Part shown: one piece after another, positions 13,334 through 26,434 of the stretch
Numbering within the stretch: the stretch's first letter is position 1
Layout: the number at the start of each line of letters is the position of its first letter
NCBI GenBank assembly: GCA_036417435.1
Contig: CM070901.1
Span: forward strand, 2,330,001 to 2,394,000
Source: Inia geoffrensis
Taxonomy: Eukaryota > Chordata > Mammalia > Artiodactyla > Iniidae
DNA length: 64,000 nt
Direction of reading: 5' to 3'
The notes under the pieces: model-generated
Told to the model about the DNA's origin: nothing
The model's input: only the letters and a program-made list of their open reading frames with translations
Databases searched by the model: none
Position numbers and translations under genes: made by a program

Positions 13334-13502
13334 GTCTCATTTTCTCCCCGCCCTTGCCCCCCAACTGCTTGCTCGAATACAGTCTCTGTAAATGGTCCCA
13401 CCTTGGGATTCCCTTTGTAGCTAACGGGTTTTCTGGTATAAGAAGTATCTAAAATCAGGAAGATCAATTTTGCCAGATTTACTTCTGCTGTTTCTTTACC
13501 TT

Positions 13503-13640
13503 AATTTTTTTTAAATTTTTATTTTATATTGGAGCATAGTTTGATTAGCAATGTTGTTAGTTTCAGGTGTACAGCAAAGTGATTCAGTTATACATATACA
13601 CGTATCTATTCTTTTTCAAATTCTTTTCCCATCTATTACT
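13503..13640 (-). mobile_element. L1 3' end fragment
   Basis: Reverse complement of the same L1 terminus (attggagcatagtttga, gtacagcaaagtgattcag). Confidence 0.82.
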
Positions 13641-14054
13641 TTGATTTTTGATGAGTTAGAGCCTATCTGTTTACAAGTATTTCCTTGTGAAGACAGTCAT
13701 AGCAAAGAGAAATCCATTCCTCCCTCATACCTAAGACAACAGACAAGCACATTCTGTCAACCTGACGCAGCGGCCCGTGTCCCTGGATCCCTTCGTAACA
13801 CAACACAGACTGTTTTAATCACAAAATCAAAGGCAAGATAGCCTGTGTACATCTGTTTTTAAACTGATCAACTTTTAAGACCTTCAGAAAAAAATATCTG
13901 CTAAATATTATGATTGGCTCTGTCTGGGAGGAGTGAGATGCTGAGTAACCCAGGTGTACCGGCCCCTGCGGTCTTCCTGAATATCAGCTCTGCTTTGCAT
14001 CACAGCTTTAAATCCACTAGAACGGAGACAAGTGTATTTTTTTAAATTGAAAAT

Positions 14055-14540
14055 AGTCTATCTCTCAAAAACTAAATATAGAACCTACCATATGACCCAG
14101 AATTTCCACTCCTGGATATATACCCGAAAAAATCCCCCAACTAATCCAAAAAGATAACATGCACCTCAATGTTCATAGCAGCATTATTTACAATAGCCAA
14201 GGCACAAAAACAACATAAGTGTTCATCAACAGATAATGGATAAAGAAGATGTGGTACACATATACAATGGAATATTGCTCAGCCATAAAAAAGAATGAAA
14301 TCTTGCCATTTGCGGCAACATGGGTGGACTTGGAGGGCATTACGCTAAGTGAGATAAATCAGAGGAAAAAAAAAAAAAACACTGTATGATACCACTTATA
14401 TATGGAGTCTGAAAAATACAACAAACTAGTGAATAAAACAAAAAAGAAGCAGATTCACAGATACAGAGAACAAACTAGTGGTTTTACCAGTTTGATGGGG
14501 GTGTGGGGCAATATAGGGGTGAGGCGGGTTATTCTGCGAT
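14055..14540 (+). mobile_element. L1 fragment (ORF2 end)
   Basis: Encodes the degraded L1 ORF2 C-terminal region (acctaccatatgacccag, agataatggataaagaag, cagccataaaaaagaatg) and then L1 3' untranslated sequence. Contains stops and is not functional. Limits are approximate. Confidence 0.8.
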
Positions 14541-14637
14541 TATATGAAATGTGCGTGAAGCTTCTGAAAACTGTAAAGCACTATAGAATTTAATGAATCT
14601 TTCATGCAATAAATAAGTGAACTAATATTACAAGAAA

Positions 14638-14827
14638 GGGCTTCCCTGGTGGCGCAGTGGTTGAGAGTTCGCCTGCCGATGCAGGGGACGTGGGTTCGTG
14701 CCCCGGTCCGGGGAGATCCCACGTGCCGCGGAGCGGCTGGGCCCGTGAGCCATGGCCGCTGAGCCTGCGCGTCCGGAGCCTGTGCTCCGCAACGGGAGAG
14801 GCCACAACAGTGAGAGGCCCGTGTACC

Positions 14828-14857
<30 letters not shown>
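14638..14857 (+). mobile_element. CHR-type SINE, 205-bp form, with long A tail
   Basis: Near-consensus body followed by about 29 uninterrupted A residues, flanked by attacaagaaa at 14627-14637 and 14858-14868. The intact tail suggests a recent insertion. It sits just after the L1 fragment at 14055-14540. Confidence 0.95.
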
Positions 14858-14860
<3 letters not shown>

Positions 14861-15624
14861 ACAAGAAAAAAAGAAGATAGTCTATTTAGAGAAATAATCA
14901 GCAGTTAAGTACAGGATTCAATCTCAAAAGCTCTCTTTTAATAATTTTTTTTTTTACTTCTCTGCTCTAAAACTGATCGAACTGAGAGAGTCAGGAAAAG
15001 TGGGAACAATTAATAAACATTTATTTAACCAATTCTCAACTGAGATAATTTAACAACTGGATTTGCCCGACCCTCAAATGTAACGGAACAATACATCTGG
15101 GGCAGCTTTCCTGTTTCAAGTGCCCTTTCAATGTGTTTTTACCTAGTGTTCTATTTTGATAAAGTTAAAGCTAAACAAATACTCCTTACCTCAGAAACCT
15201 TTGTAAAGATATTACACCTTTGCAGCAAAGTGTTTTCAGATCTAAGCTAATCATTGATTTAGTGGGGTTTTTCCTTCTTCCTGAAGTGAAGTGGGTCAGG
15301 GCTCAAAGCTGCGGAAAAACCTACTGCAAAAGCATGTGAAATGCTATTTTGTGGATATAAGCACCGTGATATAGCCACTATTTTGTGGATATAACACTGT
15401 GAAAGTGTGTTCTGTGTGGCACATTTGATTTAGAAATCAAAGAACGTTCATCTAAATGGCTCTATACATAATGTGACTGATCTCTAATTTCTCACTAGGT
15501 AGTCATCTGGGTAAATAATTCCTAACCAAAGAAGAAAATGGCTCAAAAAAAAAAAAAAAAGTCTCATAACAGGACAGGAATCTGGAAAAGTGGGTAGTCT
15601 GTTCTCATTTCAAAAAATAAATTC

Positions 15625-15810
15625 CTTTTAATGAGGACCTACTGTATAGCACAGGGAACTCTACTCAACACTCTGTAATGGCTTATACGGGAAAAGAATC
15701 TTAAAAAGAGTGGATATAGGTATATGTATAACTGATTCACTTTGACGTACAGCATAAACTAACACAACATTGTAAATCAACTATACTCCCATAAAAATTT
15801 TTAAAAATAA
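15625..15810 (+). mobile_element. L1 3' end fragment
   Basis: Begins gaggacctactgtatagc and ends ctatactcccataaaaattt. An aaataaattc string lies on both sides, a likely target-site duplication. Confidence 0.83.
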
Positions 15811-16394
15811 ATAAATTCATGTTCACTCTCTTGCTCCAAAGGATGTCAACACATTTCTCCTCTGCCGTACAAATTATTCCAGAATTCTCTCAATTAACAA
15901 CCATTGCCACGACTCATGTTTATACGTCACGAGGTAGGGTATATGCGCCCACGAAGAGTCAGCAACCCTAATCAGCTCTAATCCAGATTCGTTGATACAT
16001 TCAATTTTTAGAAGAGATTTTCTATTTAAACGTTATTATGCAGGAACAAACAGTGCATGAAACCTCCGATTGATCATTTTATTTAAAGGAGATTCTTGAC
16101 TTGTAGTTTATTTAGAAATAAAAACCACAAGACACTCCAAAACATGACTTGGCTCATAGAATTTGCTAGACTGTCTTTCCTCTCTACCTTAATTACTCCT
16201 CAAAACAAAAGTCCATAGTTAATGCACAAAGGGACCCTGTTACCCGTCCATTCAACGAATACATACCCCTTTGGTCCCCTGTACAATACATAAATGAATT
16301 TATTTCGGTTTTACTGATGTATTTAGTTGACGTATGAAATTGTAAGATATTTAAAGTGTACACTGTGATGATCTGATTATACATCTACTTTTTA

Positions 16395-16665
16395 AAAAAA
16401 AATTTTGAGTAGAGTTGATTTACAATGCTGCGTATATTTCTGCTGTACAGCAAAGTGAATCAGTTATACGTATACACACATCCACTCTTTTTTAGATTCT
16501 TTTCCCATATAAGTCATTACAGAGTATTGAGTAGAGTTCCCTGTGCTATACAGTAGGTCCTTATTAGTTACCTATTTTATATATAGTAGCGTGTGTATGT
16601 CAGTCCCAATGTCCCCAGTTTATCCCTCCCTGCTACATTTTGAAAGGATTCCCCCCATCTAGTTA
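16395..16665 (-). mobile_element. L1 3' end fragment
   Basis: Reverse-complement L1 3' region (tagagttgatttacaatg, gttccctgtgctatacag, ttatatatagtag). Confidence 0.83.
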
Positions 16666-19094
16666 ATTAACACATCCACCACCTCATTTCTTTATTTATT
16701 TTTGTTTTGGCAAGAAACTTAAGTTCTTTTGCACAATTTATATAGTCATACCACCTCACAAGTGAAAAACACTTGAGAAATTCACTTCATTCTTTTTAGC
16801 CATACTAGAAGCCAGTAAAATTCACTTTTTAAAAAAACCTCTCAAAACCTTTAAACCTTATTTTGAATGTTGAGCTCTCGAGACTAAACTCTTCATCAAA
16901 ACATTCTGCAAGGTCCCGTTTGAAAGCCGACAAAGTCCAGCTTAGAGGGAACCACTGATGGATGCGTGCATAGTACTGAGACCCCAGTTAGAGCGTCTAT
17001 TTTCCAATGTTCTGCCTAACGAATACCTTCAGAGTTCTGGTCTTTTTATACTCAGATGTGGAAGTCAAGACTGGGTAAATAAAATCAAACAGGAAATGTA
17101 TGATCATGAAATAGTTTACAATGTGATTCTAAGAGGAAGGAAAAAACTGAAATTTTCCAATCCGAGGAGCCCCAAACCTTTATATCCTCTTTCATCTCAC
17201 CATGGAAACCCCTAACGTTTCTCACGGGATCCCTGAGGCACCTACACGTACACGAAGTACTACTGTTATCGGACAGTCTGAATTCTCTATGAATCCTTCA
17301 TCAAAACTGAAATAGGACTTAACGGCACTTTCTGCATAAACTGGTTGGATATGTGTATGAGACATGTCTTAGGGCAAAGGACATGTGGGGTGTCGGATAG
17401 GATGACGTGTCAGAGCGGCCAGTCACTGAGCCGAGGCGAGGAGAAGGTGGACCACCCAGAGAGCATCTAACGATGCTGTAGTTATGTCTTCAGTCTACAG
17501 GCAGGACTATCTTTTGTCCCATGACCAATGAGGAATTATTTTGAGAAAGAAAATTCGGTAAAGGTGTCTGGGCTTCAGATCTGTGTTATTCAATCTGGGT
17601 GGTCTACACTTAAATCCTATTTGACCACCATGCAGATTCTTTATCCCCACCTTCCTCCTAGCCCCAGTGATAACCTCTGCAAGAAATTCCTTGACAGAGA
17701 GCAAATCAGTGGCACTTATACCTGAAACGAATGAGCTTAAGCTTTAGGAACCTTCCCATGTATGAGCGCTCTCTCCAGGCTCTTGAGAGAATCCAAGCAA
17801 TTCTATGCACAAGGACTAAAGTTTGTAAAATGTGCAAAAGAGAAGATATTTTTGTTTTTGTTTTCATCGAGTGCTTCCTAAATTGTTTAAGTTTCAGGGT
17901 CCACGAAGCTGAGGTCAGTCTGTGTTGCAAGTGACCACTGACTTGGGCTAATAAGTGAATGGGTAAGAAGTTGTTTCAACTGCAAAGATACTGGACAAAA
18001 TAGTATCAGGGTTTTTTTCAGTGCCTACAAGTAAATTAAGTAAGGTGCTAAACAGTGGGAAACAAAGTCCTTTCAGAGTAGATAAAACACTCATTGTTGC
18101 TGGCAGGGTTATTGATTCTGGTATGTCTGGCATATTCATGCCCATCTATAATTTTGTAGGTATATCCCTGGATTTGTCCAAACACCGCCCACTGCTCTGC
18201 GCTGGGGTGAGAGAGGCTTTGGAGAGACTATAGCTTAGATTATCTCTGATTTCTACTACAGAAAAGAAAGTGAAAGCTGTTAGAAAAGCAACAAAGATAA
18301 TGAAAGGATTGGAGACAAAGCTTAGAAAGAATATTTAAAATAACTAGCAATTTTCTCCTCATAAAAAGGACTGTGGAGGAAAACAAATTAAGTCCATGTC
18401 AAGGTGGTGACTCAAGCTTTGGGGTCAAATTCTAGAGAATCCATATTGAAGTAAGAAGACTCCTTTTAAAGGTTCGATGGTCCAAATCTGGTTTACGTTC
18501 TTGGAAGGGGAAAGTCACGTGGGATCAAAGCAGTGAATGTCCTCAGCCACCAATTTCCCTGAGGTGCCACTCCGACTGAATCTGCATCCTGGTCAGTTTG
18601 TGTCGGCAGAGGGGTCCAGTCTTAACCAGACTCCTGTGTCTTGATTACTGAAATCAGTCTGAATCCCTTAATGACAGTATCTGTAGGTTTTCATGGAGCT
18701 GCAACTCAACAAGCTGTAACTCAGTAACAGGTTAGAATCAAGCCAAGGGTACCCTCCTGTTTTGACTTTATGACAGAGGGGGTGACACTTCTGCAGAAGG
18801 AAGGGTTTAAGTTGCAAATTAAAGAGCATCCTGACTGCTGCTAAACTCTGAAGTAGACTGCAGGGGAGTGTGGAGAATCCTGGCCTCGAAGAAGAGCTTG
18901 GATTCTTATCTGCCCGGGGTGGTTTAGTTGTGCTCTCCAGAATAATCAGTGGTTCCCAAAGCAGGCATCTAAGGACCAGCCCTGGCCTCTGCGTCTATCT
19001 GTCCCAGGAGCAGTTTAGGAAGCCGGCAGCCCCTGCTCCCAGAGATGCTGGTTCCCCTTCCTTCTCAACAAATGGCTCTCAACGGCTCAAGCCA
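16666..19094. other. Unique intronic stretch without recognised elements
   Basis: 2.4 kb of AT-rich DNA. Short open frames here look random and none matches a protein I know. Confidence 0.5.
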
Positions 19095-19840
19095 AAAACC
19101 CAAGTTGTGCTTGTCTCATCTTTTTCTCCCAAAGCCCCTTTGAGCAAATTCTGTCGGCTTTACCTCAACCTGTGTCCTGAGTCCATCCCCTCCTCCCCAT
19201 TCCCACCATCATGCCCTGTCTAAGCCGCTGGGCTGCTGGATCTCCTACGCCCTTTTTTGCTTCCTCCTGACCCATTTCCCACCTACAGCCGGAGCAACAT
19301 TTCCTATAATGAAATTCGATGAAGACACTCCATTGCCTAAAATCCTAAGAGTTCCTATCCCAAACAGAAGAAAATCCAAGCCCTACGTGGGCTGCACGTT
19401 GCCAACTCTTTGACTTATGCACTTTGACCTTCCTCATGTTTCTTGAAAATACCAAGCTGGTTTCCACCTCAGGGCTTTTGCACTTGCTGTTCCTGTGCCT
19501 GGACTGCTACATCTCTAGTATTTAGCGAGGCCGGTTCTTTCCTGCTGTTTAGGTTTCAGTTCAAGTGTCCGCCCTTCACGTCCGTCTTCTCTGAAGCCCT
19601 CTAACTGCTCCCTCTCTTCCTATCTACCCTCCTCACTCATTTATTCTAACTGTTCACATGATCTTTCTTGGCAGTTTATCATCTGCTTCCCTCCCACTAC
19701 AAAGCGAGTGTCAATAAAAATGGTACCCAGCTGGTCTTGTTCACAACAGCATCCTCTGGTTTAGAGTAGGGCTTGGCACTTAGTGGGTATTTAATTAACA
19801 TGTACTGAGTGAATAAATGAATGAATGATTCGAACAAATA
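19095..19840 (+). mobile_element. L2 LINE fragment
   Basis: Long, diverged L2 3' region. Recognised by cctcagggcttttgcacttg, tgctgttcctgtgcctgg, gaagccctctaactgctcc and the terminal ggcacttagtgggtattt with aatgaatgaatg. Old element shared by mammals. Confidence 0.75.
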
Positions 19841-20306
19841 ATTTTAAAAGCTGGTATGTGACAGCTCTAGATCCACCGGGCTAGATAGCACCCTCCCCCC
19901 AATCACGCGAATATAAGCTGATTTGGTGCCACTAAATCAATGACTATCAAATAAACAGCAATAGTTAAGTGTAAGGTTAAAAAGAAAAAGCTTTCTGGTC
20001 AAAACACATGCTATACTGAAGAAATTTTCAAATGTCACATCTGTTTAAATTAAACATGAAACAAAGACCAAGACCTCAAATATATCCATGTCACCAATTA
20101 ACTGGAACTTACCTAGAAGGAAAAGGCCTATTAGAAAGAATAGCAGAAATAACAAACTATACAGAAAAGATATCAACTATATGCTTTCTTTACAACAACA
20201 ACAAAGTTTTCAGTGATACATAAAAAGAAATCATTGGAATGTATTTCAGCTAAATGCTGGGAAACGAGGGAAAACTACACCAAAGCTGAACTCAAAAAAG
20301 GAAACA

Positions 20307-20626
20307 GGACTTCCCTGGTGGCACAGTGGTTAAGAATCCGCCTGCCAATGCAGGGGACGTGGGTTCGAGCCCTGGTCCGGGAAGATCCCACATGCCGCGG
20401 AACAACAAAGCCCGTGCGCCACACCTACTGAGCCTGCGCTCTAGAGCCCGCGAGGCACAACTACTGAGCCCGTGTGCCACAACTACTGAAGCCCGCGCAC
20501 CTAGAGCTGGTGCTCCGCAAGAAGAGAAGACGCTGCAGTGAAAAGCCTGCGCAACGCAAGTAGAGAAAGCCCGTGCGCAGCAACGAAGACCCAGCGCAGC
20601 CAAAAATGAATAAATAAAACAAAAAA
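20307..20626 (+). mobile_element. CHR-type SINE, long form
   Basis: About 320 bp with the gccacaactactga module in two copies, ending in gaataaataaaac-type tail sequence. Confidence 0.9.
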
Positions 20627-20689
20627 GTTAACAGCAGGCATATATGTCCAACAGTCACTGTGGTACATTTCCAATCCCTCTGGGTCACC

Positions 20690-21370
20690 CCTTCTCAGCT
20701 TCGCATGGTAGCTTCCCTTTGCCTTGAATAAAATCCTTACTTAAGAGCCCATGTGAGTGACCTTGGTCCCCTGTCCAGCCACCTCCCATGTACATGCTCA
20801 CCTTCCCACCGCAGGAATTATGCACTGGTCCCCAAAGTACAGTGCACAGGCCTTACGTTTTTGCACCAGCCGTTCTCTGCTGGGGACGCCTCCCTGACTC
20901 CCCTCACTTCTGGCTGCTCATCTGGTTGACTGACATCTCCCACTCATCCTCCAAGGCCTCCCCGTCCCCTGCCCCAGGCTGGGTAGGCGCCCCCCAAGAG
21001 CCTACCCTACATTCTGGACAAACCTCTCTCTCTCGGTTTTCATCATTACTGGACTATTGCCATGTTTCTCAGAGGTCGGCTTGTTGTCTATGAGAACTCA
21101 ATCGTCTTTTCCAGTTCCAATACATTTCACACATCAGTGGAAGCATAGTCACAAGTAACTGCACAAGCTTTCAGAGTCAGGGATGGCTGTGGTGTTTGGT
21201 GCTGCATTTACTTTAATGGAGAAAAGTGCCCAGGAGGATGTAACTTGTGTCCGGCCAGGCCCACTTGTCTCGTCTGCCGTTAATGTAGCAAGGGGACCGA
21301 CACACAGTAGGAACTCATGACAGGTTTGATGAACGAGGGGGTGAACAAGTAAATTCATAAATGAATAAAA
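20690..21370 (+). mobile_element. L2 LINE fragment
   Basis: A second L2 3' region (cttgaataaaatccttac, gtccagccacctcccatg, cacacagtaggaactcat, ending aaatgaataaaag). More diverged in its middle, so exact limits are uncertain. Confidence 0.6.
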
Positions 21371-22896
21371 GTTGAAATCTGTCCTAATCCTAGGTCACAA
21401 CTCATCATTTATGCCAGAAATGTTTTACAGGTAGCTTGAGTGTGGGATTCAACCCTAAAGAAAAAAAAATGCTACGTCCTGGTGCATGAAATGAATGAAA
21501 TAATATGTTTTGATTCTTTTCAAAAGCCAACCCTCAGCTGGACCCATCCGAATACATGACTGAAATGAAGTTATGTTTTCAAGATTGTGACATGTCATTG
21601 ATAAAACCATAAAAGGAATTCTCAATGGTCAAATAAAACTCCTTTGAAAACATTCATAACCACAAATCCCAATACATGCGTGCAAACTATTAATGCTTTT
21701 AAAGCAACTTAGACCCCACAAAAGTGAGGGCTAACGTTTGTACTGCAAATATCTGGCATGATTTATTTAAACCTAATCTAAACAGTAATACTATTGTGCC
21801 CAAGCATCTTCCCTCCTTAATTTACTTGCCAAACAGATCCAGAATTTTTTTTTCTCCAAAACTGGAGCAAGAATCAATTAAAATGTATAATAATGTGTTA
21901 ACTAGCTAATACAGCAATTAACATTAAGGGGCATCTCAAGCTCTGAGTTTTTAGCAACGGAACTGTTCTTTCTTGCCTCTGTAAGGTTTATAATTGAAGA
22001 GAGATGCCTTTCATCAGCTCCACGAGTTACATTTCCCGCTTTGATAACTGTACAAGGAAGATGTAAGGCACTTCAAGCTCCCCAATTATATTTGATTAGC
22101 TAGTCAAAATAATATAACAGCTTTCATCACCCGACGGAAAACTTTTGAAGAATTCTGTTGCCAACACTTCTGCACAAACACTAATCTATATCATTATTTT
22201 ACAAGGGGAAATGTAATATTTAGTAGGTTTTGTTTTTTTTTTAAATTAGGCAATAAGCCAAGCCTCTTATCCATCACGACTACAGATCCAAAAAGCACAA
22301 CCGTGGTTCTGGGATGTGTGTGGTAAAGGATTTGTAGTGATTTCAGACGAGGCAAGATACAGTGGTCAAAATAAAACAGGTCTTAGAATGAGCCAACATT
22401 TCAGGGAACATATCTGAAAGCAGGATGTGTACTCAAAACTCTGTGATATATACACACAAGATCTGCCCGGGGGAACCACGTGGGATCCAAAACCTATCCA
22501 TGTGGGACCCAAAACCTATACGTGAGTGGAATTATTTTTTACCAAATGAATGTGAGTGTGTCCGTATCAATCACATCAGGGACACTGCTTAAGAAGACAT
22601 TGAAATCCTGAGAATTTTCCGATTACCAATTAGCAATTCGAGGTCGCTTGAAAGTGAAGACAGAATGTTATCTCTGCTGCCTTACCCCCATCCCTCCCAA
22701 CCCGTCCTCCTCCACACCTTGGGTGTATCCATTCAACACGGATCTGGTACCTTCTGCGTTTCATCCCTCCCTAAAATACGTTTTTAATTTAAATGAAACA
22801 ATTATCCTGCTCTCACAGGTAAAGTATTCTGTAAACAGGGTATTTAGAAATGTGATAGTCAATTCACCAGAGGTGGTCCCGCCATAGACTTCAAAA
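21371..22896. other. Unique intronic stretch without recognised elements
   Basis: 1.5 kb between an L2 fragment and a SINE. I see nothing but short homopolymers. Confidence 0.5.
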
Positions 22897-22908
22897 ATCA
22901 ACACTGTG

Positions 22909-23115
22909 GGGGCTTCCCTGGTGGCGCAGTGGCTGAGAGTCCGCCTGCCGATGCAGGGGACACGGGTTCATGCCCCGGTCCGGGAAGATCCCACATGCCG
23001 CGGAGCGACTGGGCCCGTGAGCCATGGCCGCTGAGCCTGCGCGGCCGGAGCCTTTGCTCTGCAGCAGGAGAGGCCACAACAGTGAGAGGCCCGCATACGG
23101 CAAAAAAAAAAAAAC
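22909..23115 (+). mobile_element. CHR-type SINE, 205-bp form
   Basis: Complete copy with a short A tail, flanked by atcaacactgtg at 22897-22908 and 23116-23127. Confidence 0.94.
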
Positions 23116-23127
23116 ATCAACACTGTG

Positions 23128-25204
23128 AGCTACTGGATGAAAGGCCAGTTATCTCCGCGCTCCCCAAATGAAAGACAAGAGGCACCCATCTGGGGTTACC
23201 TTCTGCCTTTGCAAGGCTCATATTGTGCAATAAAAGATAGACTTTAGACCTATTGGCCAATTTGTCATGTAAAGAAAAAGCATCCTTACAGAATTAGAAG
23301 TCGGATCAAGGTTGGTTGTAAAGTTAACCCCAGATGTTGTGTACTCCTGGTGACACTTCTAAATATTCAAGCTAACGTGGTGTTCTTTTAGTTTCTGGAG
23401 AGAAATGAACACCAGCACGGCCCAGTGGTCCCGTGCACTTCACATCTGTGCATCTTCTCCTCCAAGTGTTTGGCTGTTCCTTCAGAGGACGCTGTATGCA
23501 AAGAACTCACACACTTGGCCCTGGGAGGTCGGAAACATGGCACTTGAAAATGATTTCCAGGGAGGAAGTTCAAAGGGAGGGACGCATTGGTAGCCCTTTG
23601 TGGGACTGTGTGGAGATGTCGCTACACAACGTACATAGGTAGCAGGGCCTTGCCACGCACCGCTGCTGAGAAACAAGGAGAATTTCGAAGCTGTCTTTGC
23701 ACGGGCGTTACAGGGTACCCCCAACAGAAGACCCCGCTGCGTGGGGTCCCCTCACCCAGGGACAGGGCCACGTAGACGTTCCATCTACTGTCCTTGAATG
23801 CAGCCCACTCCTAGGGTCTAGGTACTCAACTGTTTCCCATCCTCAGACCTACGGGGCTCGGGTGCTCTCCTGGTCCACCACATTCCACCTGCAGGGAAAA
23901 CGAAGATGCAGCCAAGGACAGGGGTCCCAGGGACCACGATGCTGTACAGAGCAATGCCTGCAGGTGCCTCTAGGAAGCTGAGGCATCCCGAGGGACGGAG
24001 GAGAAGCCACGTGAGTGAGAAAAGAGAAAGGGAGTCTGGGCAGATTGAAAAGGAGAGACGGAGGTGAAGGAAAGTGGAGAAGATCAGGAAAATGATACAG
24101 AAGGTCCGAGTGTCTCCAGAGAAGCTGGCTGGGGACCCATGAACAGGCCGCCTGAGCTTCGCCGGGTGCACGGAAAAGGCAGAAGTGCGGACAGAATTAG
24201 GTTTGAAGCACCAGCCATGTAAGAAAGACCCAGCTGCTGGCAGAGGTGATGCCGCGTACGTCTCTGTTCTTGAGTGTGGGTGGTATTCTCGGGTTAGACG
24301 TTAATGTCTTTAACGTGAACAATAGCACAAATGCCCAATTTCCATGCAGCCATTCTGCAAATGGATGTGGAGCCCTCAAAGACTCGTATGATCGACTTCC
24401 CAAGCTGCCGAAGAATAAGGACGAGTACAGTCATCCTGCACTTAAACCCTGGAAAATAGGAAGACCTATTTTACCTCACAGGTTCAGAGGGCAAAGTCCT
24501 TCAAATTGTGTTAAGGAGTGTCACACACGAGTCACGTTTTCGGCTTTGTCACCCGTTACCTGACTCTGGATAACAGCTGACACCGGGGTCAGACAGGGTC
24601 CTGGGGCTCAGGGACTCAGGGAGCTCTCCCTCCCCCACACTGAGGAATGAACGTCTCGGACTTTCTGTAAGATCTGTGAGCGGTTCGTGCGCCCTGCTGG
24701 GCAGACGCAGGTCTTGGGGTGAGCAGGGACCCTCGTTGTTCTCGGCTAACAAGTGTGTACCTGCTTCTGAGCAGACAGGCTGATGCCCCTGTCTCTACAG
24801 ATCATGCGGTAGGAAGCGGTGCTGGGCACTGGCAGTGGGGCGGCGGGGACGGCCTGCCCAGTGTCCTCAAGTCGAGAAGACCGCACCCCTGCTGCACCCG
24901 ATGGCCGGGTTCTGCGGCCCCCTCCCCCCAGTTACAGCCCCTTTTATGGATGAAAGTTTAGAAGCCCCAGAGTCCGCCACCAATGGCAAACTCATCTTCT
25001 CCAATGCAAAATGGCCTTGCAGGGCTTCCGGATTCCAGCCCTACGAGGTCGCCCTCCAATTAAAAAAAGAAAGAATTTACATGTTCTTGGGCCAATTTAA
25101 GAAACTGCGCTCTGTAGTTTAAGAGTCACAGAGGTCCTTTAAGACCTATTGTAAAGTGGTATTGAGATGGGCATAGTTTACAAAAGACCGCCATATACAT
25201 TGTT
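23128..25204. other. Unique, relatively GC-rich intronic stretch
   Basis: 2.1 kb, more GC-rich than its surroundings, with several overlapping open frames on both strands, none recognisable. No repeat was identified. Confidence 0.45.
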
Positions 25205-25425
25205 TGTTTCGATGACATTGTTACCACTTATTAGCCATGGGACTTGGGGCAAATCGGTGAAAATCTTTAGGTCTTGGTAGCCTACTCTGCACACTGGGAG
25301 CAAACCTGCCCGCTGCCCGGGGATTAATTAGCCTTAAATGAGATACAGTACTGGTAAAGCACTTAACAACTGTCTGACTCACAGTAAAAACTCAATAAAT
25401 GGCGGGTATTATTCTCACCGATTAC
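25205..25425 (+). mobile_element. MIR SINE fragment
   Basis: Shows the MIR core: ttagccatgggacttggggcaaat, gagatacagtactggtaaagc and cagtaaaaactcaataaatg. An old tRNA-derived SINE. Confidence 0.7.
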
Positions 25426-25689
25426 CCAAACTCTGCAGTCGAGGAAAAATGGAAGTATTTTCTGTTAACCTTGAGTCTTCCCTAAACCCTCGCCTATTAA
25501 TGGAGCTCCAAGCCTCCGGGGCAGGTTACCTGCTGAGGTGTTTTTTCCCCATGTCTTTGTCTATTTCTCCATCTTTCTCATTCCAGATCCCCACCTATCC
25601 CCCAACCGATTCAAGTGCCTCGGTTAAATTTTGCCGGTACTAACAGATTAGTCGACTAAAAAACTTGGTTGCTTAAAAACCAACTTAGC

Positions 25690-26292
25690 TTTTTTTTTTT
25701 TAATTGAGCTGCATGAGCTGCTTATAAATTTTGGAGATTAATCCTTTGTCAGTTGCTTCATTTGCAAATATTTTCTCCCATTCTGAGGGTTGTCTTTTGG
25801 TCTTGTTTATGGTTTCCTTTGCTGTGCAAAAGCTTTGAAGTTTCATTAGGTCCCATTTGTTTATTTTTGTTTTTATTTCCATTTCTCTAGGAGGTGGCAA
25901 ATACCGTATGCTAACACATATATATGGAATTTAAGAAAAAAAATAATGTCACGAAGAACCTAGGGGTAAGACAGGAATAAAGACACAGACCTACTAGAGA
26001 ATGGACTTGAGGACACGGGGAAGGGGAAGCTGCGACAAAGTGAGAGAGTGGCATGGACACATATACACTACCAAACATAAAATAGCTAGCTAGTGGGAAG
26101 CAGCCGCATAGCACAGGGAGATCAGCTCAGTGCTTTGTGACCACCTAGAGGGGTGGGAGAGGGAGGGTGGGAGGGAGGGAGACGCAAGAGGGAAGAGATA
26201 TGGGGATATATGTATATGTATAACTGATTCACTTTGTTATAAACACACCATTGTAAAGCAATTATACTCCAATAAAGATGTAAAAAAAAAAA
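25690..26292 (+). mobile_element. L1 with inverted 5' segment
   Basis: 25690-25903 is minus-strand L1 ORF2, readable as [16 protein letters not shown] and [19 protein letters not shown]. From about 25905 to the A tail at 26292 the strand flips to the L1 3' untranslated region (gggagatcagctcagtgc, ctgattcactttgtta, tccaataaagatgt). This is the signature of twin-primed retrotransposition. The ORF2 part is a fragment only. Confidence 0.85.
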
Positions 26293-26403
26293 TTAGGTCT
26301 TTAGAAGCATTTATTCTAATATGTAATTTTAAATGATTTTCTGTGCAGAATAGAGATTGACCGTAAGATTAATGGGTGAGCTAATAATAAACTGGAAAAC
26401 CTT

Positions 26404-26406
<3 letters not shown>

Positions 26407-26433
<27 letters not shown>
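26407..26433 (+). repeat. Poly-A run before L1
   Basis: About 27 A residues. No recognisable body precedes it, so its origin is unclear. Confidence 0.85.

Positions 26434-26434
<1 letters not shown>

Noticed and set aside
18870..19223. 117-residue open frame
   Set aside because: Its second half lies in an L2 fragment and the first half has no recognisable domain.
25700..25900. L1 ORF2-like protein fragment
   Set aside because: Only about 66 codons of a 5'-truncated, inverted L1; not a functional reverse transcriptase gene.
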